Shown: piece by piece, positions 51,759 through 59,829 of the stretch
How the letters are laid out: every line of letters starts with the position of its first letter
Position numbering within the stretch: position 1 is the stretch's first letter
From: Streptomyces sp. GESEQ-35
GTDB taxonomy: Bacteria; Actinomycetota; Actinomycetes; Streptomycetales; Streptomycetaceae
DNA length: 64,000 nucleotides
Direction: 5' to 3'
Assembly: GCF_017948485.1 (NCBI RefSeq)
Contig: NZ_JAFFSX010000022.1
Coordinates: forward strand, 124,001 to 188,000
The notes under the pieces: generated by a model
Told to the model about the DNA's origin: nothing
Seen by the model: only the letters and a program-made list of their open reading frames with translations
The model's database searches: none
Translations under genes and position numbers: made by a program

Positions 51759-52736
51759 GTGCACCCCTTTGCCTTCACCAAGGCCTCCAGCGCGAACTCC
51801 GCGCTCAACGCCGGTGCCCGCGGCGGTCGTTACATCGCCGGCGGAACCACACTCGTCGACCTCATGCGAGAGACCGTCGAACGGCCGGCGCATGTCGTCG
51901 ACATCAACGGCCTCCCGTACGACGACATCGAGGTCACCCGGACCGGGCTCCGCGTCGGATCCCTGGTGCGGATGAGCGAACTCGCCGCGCATCCGCAGGT
52001 GCGCGCCGCCTACCCCGCCGTATCGCAGGCGCTCGAACTGAGCGCCTCCGCACAGCTGAGGAACATGGCCTCCATCGGAGGCAACCTCATGCAGCGCCCC
52101 CGCTGCCCCTACTTCCGGGACGTCCACTCCGCGTGCAACCGGCGTGACCCGGGCTCGGGGTGCGACGCTCTGCACGGCGACAACCGTATGCAGGCGATCC
52201 TGGGGACCAGCGCCCACTGCGTGGCAACTCACCCGTCGGACCTGGCAGTTGTCCTCGTGGCGCTGGACGCCGAGGTCCAGGTGCGCGACGTCGACGGCTC
52301 CCGTTCCCTCCCGGTCCGGGACTTCTTCCTCCGCCCTGGAGCCACGCCCCAGCACGAGCACGCACTCCGGCCGGGCGAACTCATCACCTCCCTGACCATT
52401 CCCGCGGGAGCGCACACCCGGCGCTCGGGCTACCTGAAGGTCCGCGACCGACAGTCCTACGAGTTCGCCCTCGCGTCGGCGGCGGTGGCGCTGGACATCA
52501 GGGGCGGCGTGGTGCGGGACGCCAGGGTGGCCGTCGGTGGCGTGGCGACCGTGCCGTGGCGGCTGCCCAAGGTGGAGCACGCGCTCATCGGCAAGCGGCC
52601 GGGACGCAAGACGTGGACGGATGCCGCAGCCCTTGCGGCCGAGGGCGCGGCGCCCCTGTCCGAGAACGCCTTCAAGGTGCAGCTCGTCGAGCGAACCGTG
52701 CGCCGCCAGCTGATGACGATCGGAGGACAGCGATGA
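51759..52736 (+). CDS. Molybdenum aldehyde oxidoreductase, FAD subunit with extra 4Fe-4S motif (PaoB/YagS-like)
   Basis: 325 residues, GTG start 3 nt after the previous stop. FAD-binding RYIAGGTTLVDLMRETVERP at the N-terminus and NMASIGGNLMQRPRCPYFRD. Four Cys residues at about 116, 126, 135 and 154 (RCPYF, SACNRR, SGCDAL, AHCVA) match the additional [4Fe-4S] site of PaoB, absent from ordinary xanthine dehydrogenase FAD subunits. The end overlaps the large-subunit start (ATGA). Confidence 0.92.
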   Translation: MHPFAFTKASSANSALNAGARGGRYIAGGTTLVDLMRETVERPAHVVDINGLPYDDIEVTRTGLRVGSLVRMSELAAHPQVRAAYPAVSQALELSASAQLRNMASIGGNLMQRPRCPYFRDVHSACNRRDPGSGCDALHGDNRMQAILGTSAHCVATHPSDLAVVLVALDAEVQVRDVDGSRSLPVRDFFLRPGATPQHEHALRPGELITSLTIPAGAHTRRSGYLKVRDRQSYEFALASAAVALDIRGGVVRDARVAVGGVATVPWRLPKVEHALIGKRPGRKTWTDAAALAAEGAAPLSENAFKVQLVERTVRRQLMTIGGQR

Positions 52737-54880
52737 CCACCCCTGTCGTCGGACAGCCGCTCTCCCGCGTCGACGCCCGCCGCAAGGTGACCGGCGCGGC
52801 CACCTACGCGGCCGAGCACCGTATCGAAGGCCTGCTGTACGGCGTGATCGTCAACGGCACGGTGGCCCGCGGCACGGTGAGCGAGGTCGCGGTGGACGCG
52901 GCGCTCGCGCATCCGGGCGTCCTGCACGTCCTGACCGACTTCGGTGCCCTGCGGCTGGCCCACCCGGTCGACCGGCTCGCCTTCTACGGCCAGCCCATCG
53001 CGGTCGTCGTCGCGGAAACCCTGGAGGCGGCGACCCACGGCGCCTCGCTGGTCGAGGCGACGTACGAACGGCAGGACGCGATCACCGACTTCGACGATCC
53101 GGACGTCCCCTCGCAGACACCCGAGGACGAGCCCGACTACAGCCGTGGCGACCCGGCGGGCGCCATGGGTTCCGCGCAGGTGAAGGTCGACCTGAACCTC
53201 ACGATCGCCCGGGAGAACCACAACCCCATCGAACTGCCGTCGACCATCGCCCGCTGGCAGGACGGACGGCTGACGCTCTGGGACAAGACCCAGTGGGTAC
53301 AGGGCGCCGCGCGCAACGTGGCCGGCGCGCTCGGCATCGCCGTCGGCGACGTACGCGTGCACGCCGAATTCGTGGGAGGAGGGTTCGGCAGCGGAATCCA
53401 GACCTACGACCACGTCATCCTGGCGGCGTTCGCGGCCCGCGAGGTCGGCAGGCCCGTCAAGGTGGTGCTGACCAGGCGCCAGTTCTACTACGGCACCGGG
53501 TTCCGGCCGGCCAGCCGGCATCGGATGGCCCTCGGCAGCAGTACGGCCGGGCGCGTCAGCGCTCTCGTCTACGAGGTCCGCATCGAGAACGCGCGCTACC
53601 AGAGCTACACGGACGGTCTGACCGACCTGCCGCAGTTCCTCTACGGAGTCCCCAACACCAGCACCGCCTACCGGGTCACCCCCGTCGACGTCCATTCCCC
53701 CTGCTCCATGCGCGGACCGGGCGTGGTGAGCGGCAACTTCGCCCTCGAAACCGCGATGGATCAACTGGCCCACGAACTCGGCGTCGACCCCGTCGAACTG
53801 CGGCTGCGCAACGAGCCGACCCGGGACGAGGTCGCACAGATCCCCTTCTCCACCCGGAAGTTGCGCGAGTGCTACGAGACCGGCGCGCGCCGCTTCGGCT
53901 GGTCCCGGCGCAATGCCAGGCCGGGCGCGCGCACGGACGGGGACCTGCTCATCGGCATGGGCATGGCCACCGCCTCGTACCACAACAACCGACGCGACTC
54001 CAGCGCGCGGGCGCGTATCTCCGCCGACGGCACCGCCACGGTGTTCGCGGCGACCGGCGACATGGGGCCCGGCACGACCACCTCGGTGATGCAGGTCGCC
54101 GCGGACGCCCTGGGACTGCCCGCCGAGTCGGTCACCTTCCGCCTGGGCGACTCCAGCTATCCCACCGCACCCCTGCACGCGGCCGCGTGCACCATGGCGA
54201 GCGTGGGCTCCGCCGCCCACACCACCTGCAACGCGCTGAAGGCCGAGTTCGTCCGCAGGGCCGTGGCGGACCCGGACTCCCCGCTGCACGGCGCGAACCC
54301 GCAGGACGTACGGGCCCGAGCCGGCTACCTGGAGACCTCCGACGGAACTGCCCGGGACAGCTACCGGGACATTCTGCGCCGGGCCGATCTGCCGAGCCTC
54401 GAAGTCAACGGCAACTGGGGCCCGGGCGACGCCGACACCAGGATCTCCACGTACGGCTACGGGGCCGTCTTCGCCGAGGTGTCCGTCGATCCCCTGCTGG
54501 GCCTCGTCCGGATCCGGCGGATCTTCGCGGCCTACGACGTGGGTCGGGTGATCAGCCCCAAGCTCGCCCACAGCCAGGCCATCGGAGGCATGGTCGGCGG
54601 CATCGGAATGGCCCTGCTCGAAGGGACCGTCACCGACCACCGCGACGGCCGCATCGTCAACGCCAGCCTCGCCGACTACCTGGTGCCGGTGAACGCGGAC
54701 GTCCCCGACCTGGACGCCGCATTCATCAACACCGAGGATCCCCAGGCCGATCCGATCGGCGTGAAGGGACTGGGCGAGATCACCATCGTCGGCGTGGCCC
54801 CCGCCATCGCCAACGCGGTCTTCAACGCAACGGGCAAGCGCCTGACCGACCTCCCCATCCGCCCCGAGGCGCTGCTCTGA
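52733..54880 (+). CDS. Molybdenum aldehyde oxidoreductase, molybdopterin subunit (PaoC/YagR-like)
   Basis: 715 residues from ATG 52733. Molybdopterin-binding segments EFVGGGFGSGIQ, CSMRGPGVVSGNFALETAMD and AACTMASVGSAAH, with the catalytic Glu in VKGLGEITIVG near the C-terminus, are those of the xanthine oxidase family. It hydroxylates aldehydes or N-heterocycles using water. Cofactor is probably molybdopterin cytosine dinucleotide, as in PaoC. No XdhC/PaoD-type maturation chaperone gene is next to it. Confidence 0.94.
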   Translation: MTTPVVGQPLSRVDARRKVTGAATYAAEHRIEGLLYGVIVNGTVARGTVSEVAVDAALAHPGVLHVLTDFGALRLAHPVDRLAFYGQPIAVVVAETLEAATHGASLVEATYERQDAITDFDDPDVPSQTPEDEPDYSRGDPAGAMGSAQVKVDLNLTIARENHNPIELPSTIARWQDGRLTLWDKTQWVQGAARNVAGALGIAVGDVRVHAEFVGGGFGSGIQTYDHVILAAFAAREVGRPVKVVLTRRQFYYGTGFRPASRHRMALGSSTAGRVSALVYEVRIENARYQSYTDGLTDLPQFLYGVPNTSTAYRVTPVDVHSPCSMRGPGVVSGNFALETAMDQLAHELGVDPVELRLRNEPTRDEVAQIPFSTRKLRECYETGARRFGWSRRNARPGARTDGDLLIGMGMATASYHNNRRDSSARARISADGTATVFAATGDMGPGTTTSVMQVAADALGLPAESVTFRLGDSSYPTAPLHAAACTMASVGSAAHTTCNALKAEFVRRAVADPDSPLHGANPQDVRARAGYLETSDGTARDSYRDILRRADLPSLEVNGNWGPGDADTRISTYGYGAVFAEVSVDPLLGLVRIRRIFAAYDVGRVISPKLAHSQAIGGMVGGIGMALLEGTVTDHRDGRIVNASLADYLVPVNADVPDLDAAFINTEDPQADPIGVKGLGEITIVGVAPAIANAVFNATGKRLTDLPIRPEALL

Positions 54881-54884
54881 TACC

Positions 54885-55024
54885 GGTCCAGTCATCCCAG
54901 CCCGTCCGGATTGAACGCTGGTCCAGTCATCCCAGCCCGTCCGGATTGAACGCTGGTCCAGTCATCCCAGCCCGTCCGGATTGAACGCCGGTCCGGGCAT
55001 TTCAGCCCGTCCGGCGTTTGAGGA
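54885..55024 (+). repeat. Four tandem 35-bp intergenic repeats
   Basis: Units start GGTCCAGTCATCCCAGCCCG and continue TCCGGATTGAACGCT (54885-54919, 54920-54954, 54955-54989). A diverged fourth copy (54990-55024) ends CCGGCGTTTGAGGA and leads into a longer dispersed repeat with GACGAGGCCGTTCAGGCC. Units abut with no spacers. Confidence 0.92.
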
Positions 55025-55051
55025 CGAGGCCGTTCAGGCCGAAGCGGGGGC

Positions 55052-55071
55052 CTGGGGGCGGCAGCCCCCAG
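55052..55071. terminator. Hairpin between the oxidoreductase operon and the LacI gene
   Basis: CTGGGGGC and GCCCCCAG form an 8-bp stem around GGCA. It lies between convergent genes and is part of the dispersed repeat. Confidence 0.6.
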
Positions 55072-55116
55072 CAGAGGCCCACACCAACCCCGCCCGCCCG
55101 ACAACAAACGGCACGC

Positions 55117-56163
55117 TCAAACCCGCGGCACCCCGGAGGACCCCCGCACCATCAACTCCCCCCGAGCCGTGGCGAGCCCCCCGGGCGGCGGCTCCTCCCG
55201 CCCCATCGCGATACGTCCCGCCCGCGCCCCCGCCTCCGCGAGCGGCAGCCGAACCGTCGTAAGAGCAGGCACCGCGTCGATGCTGAACGGCAGGTCGTCG
55301 AACCCGGCGACGGACACGTCGTCCGGGATCCGCAGCCCGGAGTCGCGCAGCGCGGCGCACGCGCCCAGTGCGACGGAGTCGTTCGCGGCGACCACCGCGG
55401 TCAACGAGGGGTCCCTGCGCAGCAGTTCCAGCGTCGCCTCGTAACCCGACCGCCGGTCGTAGCGGCCGTGCACCGTCCACCCCGGGCGCTCCTCGATCCC
55501 GTGCGCCGCCAGCGCCTCGCGGTGGCCCTCCAGGCGGTGCCGGGTCGTCGTACGTTCCTCCGGTCCCGCGATGTAGCCGAGCCGCCGGTGCCCCAGGCCG
55601 ATCAGATGCTCGGTCAGCTCCCGCCCGCCTCCGCGGTTGTCGAAGGTCAGCGCGATCGCCTCGGTGTCGGGGGCCGGCGGGCGTCCGCACAGCACGACCC
55701 GCGTCCCGGCGTCCCCCAGCTTCCGCAGCTTGGCGGCCACCGCCGCCGCATGCGGCGCGTTCTCCACCGCCCCGCCGGTCAGCACCACGGCCGCCGCCCG
55801 CTGCCGTTGCAGCAGGGTCAGGTATGTCAGCTCACGCTCCGGCGAACCCCCCGTGTTGCAGACCACGGCCAGGCGCTCACCCCCGGCACGTCCCCCCGGC
55901 CCCCCGATCTCCGACTGGATCGCGCCCGCCATGATCCCGAAGAAGGGGTCGGCGATGTCGTTGACCAGGATGCCGACCAGGTCGGAGGTGGCGGCGGCCA
56001 GCGCGCTCGCCGGGCCGTTCAGCACGTAGTCCAGGTCGTCGACCGCCCGCAGCACCCGCTCACGGGTGGAAGCAGCCACGGGATAGTTCCCGTTCAGCAC
56101 GCGCGACACCGTCGCGGGGGAGACCTGTGCGCGGGCCGCCACGTCCGCCAGGGTCACCGTCAT
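55117..56163 (-). CDS. LacI-family regulator of the adjacent sugar operon
   Basis: 348 residues. N-terminal HTH MTVTLADVAARAQVSPATVS followed by RVLNGNYPVA (hinge helix near residue 50-60). The periplasmic-binding-like domain includes VGILVNDIADPFFGIMAGAI and GFDDLPFSIDAVPALTTVR. It faces a three-gene oxidoreductase operon, with a palindromic AAGCGCTT between them, and probably represses it until a sugar-derived inducer binds. Confidence 0.93.
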   Translation of the reverse strand: MTVTLADVAARAQVSPATVSRVLNGNYPVAASTRERVLRAVDDLDYVLNGPASALAAATSDLVGILVNDIADPFFGIMAGAIQSEIGGPGGRAGGERLAVVCNTGGSPERELTYLTLLQRQRAAAVVLTGGAVENAPHAAAVAAKLRKLGDAGTRVVLCGRPPAPDTEAIALTFDNRGGGRELTEHLIGLGHRRLGYIAGPEERTTTRHRLEGHREALAAHGIEERPGWTVHGRYDRRSGYEATLELLRRDPSLTAVVAANDSVALGACAALRDSGLRIPDDVSVAGFDDLPFSIDAVPALTTVRLPLAEAGARAGRIAMGREEPPPGGLATARGELMVRGSSGVPRV

Positions 56164-56375
56164 CTCGTCGTCCTCCGGTCGCGCATCTCGTCGTACCTCG
56201 TCGTACTCGTCATGTTCCGACGTACGTCGTCGTAGACATGCCGCCGCAGGTCACGGTTCCGGCATACCGAGCAGACCTTAAGGGCATGGAACCCTTTTGT
56301 TCGCCCCCTCGAACAACTCGACCTCGTCACGGTCTTGTCCAGACCCCTGGTCAGAGGCTAGCTTCTCATCAGATA

Positions 56376-56387
56376 GAAAGCGCTTGC
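56376..56387. promoter_or_regulatory. Candidate LacI-type operator
   Basis: GAAAGCGCTTGC contains the perfect 8-bp palindrome AAGCGCTT (56378-56385), a typical LacI/GalR half-site arrangement, in the 309-nt divergent region and 86 nt before the oxidoreductase start. The remainder of this region (56164-56472) shows no gene. Confidence 0.55.
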
Positions 56388-56472
56388 TGTAACGCTCACC
56401 AGTGAAGCCGACGAGGTAGGTGGGGCGTACGCGGCGCGCTGAACCGCGTACGACGTCTACGAAGGGAACGAC

Positions 56473-57624
56473 GTGACACGCAAGACGGTGCGTATCGCCA
56501 TGAACGGTGTGACGGGGCGCATGGGTTACCGCCAGCACCTGGTCCGCTCGATCCTCGCCCTCCGCGAGCAGGGCGGCCTCGACCTCGGCGACGGCACCGT
56601 GCTGTGGCCGGAGCCGATCCTGGTCGGCCGCCGCGAGCACGCGCTCAGGGCGCTCGCCGAGCAGCACGGCCTGGAGCACATCTCGACCGACGTCGACACG
56701 GTCCTCGCGGACGACACCGTCGACATCTACTTCGACGCCCAGGTGACCTCCGCCCGCGAGGAGGCACTCCACAAGGCGATCGCGGCCGGCAAGCACATCT
56801 ACACGGAGAAGCCGACGGCCACCGGGCTGGAGGGCGCCCTGGAGCTGGCCCGGCTCGCGGCGGCGAAGGGCATCAAGCACGGCGTCGTCCAGGACAAGCT
56901 CTTCCTCCCCGGCCTGCTCAAGCTCAAGCGCCTCATCGACGGCGGCTTCTTCGGCCGCATCCTGTCGATCCGCGGCGAGTTCGGCTACTGGGTCTTCGAG
57001 GGCGACTGGCAGGCCGCCCAGCGCCCGTCCTGGAACTACCGCGCGGAGGACGGCGGCGGCATCGTCGTCGACATGTTCCCGCACTGGGAGTACGTCCTCC
57101 ACGAGCTGTTCGGCCGCGTGAAGTCCGTACAGGCCATCGCCACCACCCACATCCCGCAGCGCTGGGACGAGAACGGCAAGCCCTACGACGCGACGGCCGA
57201 CGACGCCGCGTACGGCATCTTCGAGCTCGACGGCGGCGCCATCGCCCAGATCAACTCCTCCTGGGCCGTCCGCGTCAACCGCGACGAGCTGGTGGAGTTC
57301 CAGGTCGACGGCACGGAGGGCTCGGCCGTCGCGGGCTTGCGCAACTGCCGGGTCCAGCACAGGTCCGCGACCCCCAAGCCGGTGTGGAACCCGGACATCC
57401 CCGCCACCGAGGTCTTCCGCGACCAGTGGCAGGAGGTGCCCGACAACGGCGAGTTCGACAACGGCTTCAAGGCCCAGTGGGAGCTGTTCCTCAGGCACGT
57501 CTACGCCGACGCCCCCTACCACTGGGACCTCCTCGCCGGCGCCCGCGGCGTCCAGCTCGCCGAGCTGGGCCTGAAGTCCTCGGCCGAGGGCAGCCGTCTC
57601 GACGTACCGGAGATCGCCCTGTGA
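56473..57624 (+). CDS. Gfo/Idh/MocA-family oxidoreductase
   Basis: 383 residues, GTG start. N-terminal Rossmann part VRIAMNGVTGRMGYRQHLVR (an unusual GVTGRMG nucleotide loop resembling dihydrodipicolinate reductase), DIYFDAQVTSAREEALHKAI and HIYTEKPTATGLEGAL, in which EKP holds the conserved Lys. The C-terminal domain has VVDMFPHWEYVLHELFG with the usual His. Probably oxidises a sugar or inositol-like substrate with NAD(P)+. Its stop overlaps the next gene. Confidence 0.9.
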   Translation: MTRKTVRIAMNGVTGRMGYRQHLVRSILALREQGGLDLGDGTVLWPEPILVGRREHALRALAEQHGLEHISTDVDTVLADDTVDIYFDAQVTSAREEALHKAIAAGKHIYTEKPTATGLEGALELARLAAAKGIKHGVVQDKLFLPGLLKLKRLIDGGFFGRILSIRGEFGYWVFEGDWQAAQRPSWNYRAEDGGGIVVDMFPHWEYVLHELFGRVKSVQAIATTHIPQRWDENGKPYDATADDAAYGIFELDGGAIAQINSSWAVRVNRDELVEFQVDGTEGSAVAGLRNCRVQHRSATPKPVWNPDIPATEVFRDQWQEVPDNGEFDNGFKAQWELFLRHVYADAPYHWDLLAGARGVQLAELGLKSSAEGSRLDVPEIAL

Positions 57625-58790
57625 CCATCCAACTCCCCGACGGACACGGGGGCTTGCGGACGTACGCCCCCCGCACCGAACCCCTCGCCGTCACCCCCGG
57701 CACCCCCTTCACCTCTCGTACGGTCTTCTCCGCGGCCCACGTCGTCGCCGACCCGTACGCCGACGTCAGCCCCGACTCGCCCGCCGCCGTCGACTGGGAC
57801 GCCACCCTCGCCTTCCGCCGCCATCTGTGGTCGCACGGCCTCGGGGTCGCGGAGGCCATGGACACCGCGCAGCGCGGCATGGGCCTGGACTGGGCGGGCG
57901 CCGCCGAACTCATCCGCCGTTCGTCGGCCGAGGCCAAGGCGGTCGGCGGCCTCATCGCGTGTGGCGTGGGCACCGACCAGCTGTCCGCCACCGAGATCGG
58001 CTACCCGTACGGCCTCGACGAGATCCGGACCGCCTACGAGGAGCAGCTCGCGCTGGTCGAGGAGTCGGGCTCCCGGGCCATCCTCATGGCCTCCCGGGCG
58101 CTGGCCGCGGTGGCCAAGAGCCCCGAGGACTATCTGGAGGTCTACGGCCATCTGCTGCGCCAGGCCGCCGAGCCGGTGATCCTGCACTGGCTGGGCCCGA
58201 TGTTCGACCCGGCGCTGGACGGCTACTGGGGCAGCACCGACCTCGACGCCGCCACGCACACCTTCCTCGATGTCATCGCCGCGCACCCCGACAAGGTCGA
58301 CGGCATCAAGGTGTCGCTGCTCGACGCCCAGCGCGAGATCGACATCCGCCGCCGTCTCCCGGAGGGCGTGCGCTGCTACACCGGCGACGACTTCAACTAC
58401 CCCGAGCTGATCGCGGGCGACGAGCAGGGCTTCAGCCATGCGCTGCTCGGCATCTTCGACCCGCTGGGGCCGCTGGCGGCTCAGGCGGTACGGGTGCTGG
58501 ACACGGGGGACGTGGCGGGCTTCCGCGGCCTCCTGGACCCCACCGTCGAACTGTCCCGGCACCTTTTCCAGGTCCCGACCCGCTTCTACAAGACGGGCGT
58601 GGTCTTCCTGGCCTGGCTCGCCGGTCATCAGTCGCACTTCACGATGGTCGGCGGCCTTCAGTCGGCCCGTTCCCTCCCGCACTTCGCCCGCGCCTACGAA
58701 CTCGCCGACGGCCTCGGCCTGTTCCCGGACCCCAAGCTCGCGGAGGAACGGATGAAGAACCTGCTGTCCTTGTACGGGGTGAGCCAGTGA
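57621..58790 (+). CDS. DUF993 protein, dihydrodipicolinate-synthase-like TIM barrel
   Basis: 389 residues from GTG 57621 (GTGA overlap). The sequence matches the DUF993 family, a barrel related to DapA-type aldolases: YLEVYGHLLRQAAEPVILHW, LGPMFDPALDGYWGS, VDGIKVSLLDAQREID with Lys in the schiff-base-like strand, CYTGDDFNYPELIAGDEQG and HFTMVGGLQSARSLPHF. The reaction is not known; a retro-aldol or lyase step on the oxidised sugar is plausible. It lies between an oxidoreductase and an isomerase-like gene. Confidence 0.88.
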   Translation: MTIQLPDGHGGLRTYAPRTEPLAVTPGTPFTSRTVFSAAHVVADPYADVSPDSPAAVDWDATLAFRRHLWSHGLGVAEAMDTAQRGMGLDWAGAAELIRRSSAEAKAVGGLIACGVGTDQLSATEIGYPYGLDEIRTAYEEQLALVEESGSRAILMASRALAAVAKSPEDYLEVYGHLLRQAAEPVILHWLGPMFDPALDGYWGSTDLDAATHTFLDVIAAHPDKVDGIKVSLLDAQREIDIRRRLPEGVRCYTGDDFNYPELIAGDEQGFSHALLGIFDPLGPLAAQAVRVLDTGDVAGFRGLLDPTVELSRHLFQVPTRFYKTGVVFLAWLAGHQSHFTMVGGLQSARSLPHFARAYELADGLGLFPDPKLAEERMKNLLSLYGVSQ

Positions 58791-59626
58791 GCAATCCGGA
58801 CCTGTCCCGCTTCTCCGTCAACCAGATGACGGTGAAGCAGCTGAGCCTGCCGGAACTGGTCGATGCCTGCGGCCGGTTGGGCATCGGCAACGTCGGCCTC
58901 TGGCGCGAGCCGGTCCAGTCGTACGGCCTCGACGCGACCGCGAAACTGGTCCGCGACGCGGGGCTGACGGTGACGACGCTGTGCCGCGGCGGCTTCCTCA
59001 CGGCGATCGACCCGGGGGAGCGGGCGAAGGCCCTCGACGACAACCGGCGGGCGGTCGACGAGGCCGCCGCCCTCGGCACCGACACCCTCGTCCTGGTCTC
59101 CGGCGGCCTGCCCGCCGGCTCGAAGGACCTGTACGGCGCGCGGGAGCGGATCGCCGACGCGCTGGGCGAGTTGGGGCCGTACGCCGGGTCCCACGGGGTG
59201 CGGCTGGCGATCGAGCCGCTGCACCCGATGTACGCCGCCGACCGCTGCGTGGTCTCGACCCTGGCCCAGGCCCTGGACCTCGCGGAGCGCTTCCCCGCGC
59301 AGCAGGTGGGCGTGACCGTCGACACGTACCACATCTGGTGGGACGACAACGCGCCCGCGCAGATCGCCCGCGCGGGCGCCGACGGCCGTATCCACACCTT
59401 CCAGCTCGCCGACTGGACCACACCGCTGCCGGAGGGCGTGCTGAACGGCCGCGGGCAGATCGGCGACGGGGCGATCGACATGCGGGAGTGGAAGGCGTAC
59501 GTCGAGGCGGCCGGCTACACCGGGGCCATCGAGGTCGAGCTGTTCAACGACGGACTCTGGGCGCGGGACGGGCGCGAGGTGCTCGCGGAGACGGCGGAGC
59601 GGTTCGTGGAGCACGTCATCCGGTAA
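58787..59626 (+). CDS. Sugar phosphate isomerase/epimerase-like protein (xylose isomerase-like barrel)
   Basis: 279 residues from GTG 58787, overlapping the DUF993 stop. QLSLPELVDACGRLGIGNVG, LAIEPLHPMYAADRCVV, VGVTVDTYHIWWD, IHTFQLADW and AIEVELFNDGLWARDG provide the metal-binding Glu, Asp, His and Glu of the AP_endonuc_2 family. Last gene of the operon; a 21-bp duplication covers its stop and a strong hairpin follows. Confidence 0.9.
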   Translation: MSNPDLSRFSVNQMTVKQLSLPELVDACGRLGIGNVGLWREPVQSYGLDATAKLVRDAGLTVTTLCRGGFLTAIDPGERAKALDDNRRAVDEAAALGTDTLVLVSGGLPAGSKDLYGARERIADALGELGPYAGSHGVRLAIEPLHPMYAADRCVVSTLAQALDLAERFPAQQVGVTVDTYHIWWDDNAPAQIARAGADGRIHTFQLADWTTPLPEGVLNGRGQIGDGAIDMREWKAYVEAAGYTGAIEVELFNDGLWARDGREVLAETAERFVEHVIR

Positions 59627-59650
59627 GCAGAGCACGTCATCCGGTAAGAG
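59609..59650 (+). repeat. 21-bp tandem duplication over the stop codon of the isomerase-like gene
   Basis: Each unit begins GAGCACGTCATCCGGTAAG; the first contains the real stop TAA and the second is untranslated. Compare the 15-bp stop-codon duplication at 28071-28100. Confidence 0.9.
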
Positions 59651-59666
59651 GAGAGGCCCGTCCGAG

Positions 59667-59711
59667 GTGCGGCCCCACCGCCGGCGCCGACGCCCGGCGG
59701 TGGGGCCGCAC
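59667..59711 (+). terminator. Strong hairpin terminator after the DUF993 operon
   Basis: GTGCGGCCCCACCGCCGG (59667-59684) and CCGGCGGTGGGGCCGCAC (59694-59711) form an 18-bp perfect stem with a 9-nt loop. Confidence 0.9.
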
Positions 59712-59829
59712 GCCGGTCCCCCGCTTTCCCCCGCGATGCGGCGGGTTTTCCCCCGGGCAACAGGATGTCAAGGCAAAGCGTCCAGATCCTTGGCAGGGAC
59801 TGCACGGATCTAGGCGATTCCTGCACGCT

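Noticed and set aside
54885..55024. CRISPR array
   Set aside because: The 35-bp units abut directly without spacers, only four exist, and no cas genes are present.
56335..56356. DasR (GlcNAc) operator near the LacI gene
   Set aside because: TCCAGACC and TGGTC fragments occur but do not form the required ACTGGTCTAGACCAGT-type palindrome.
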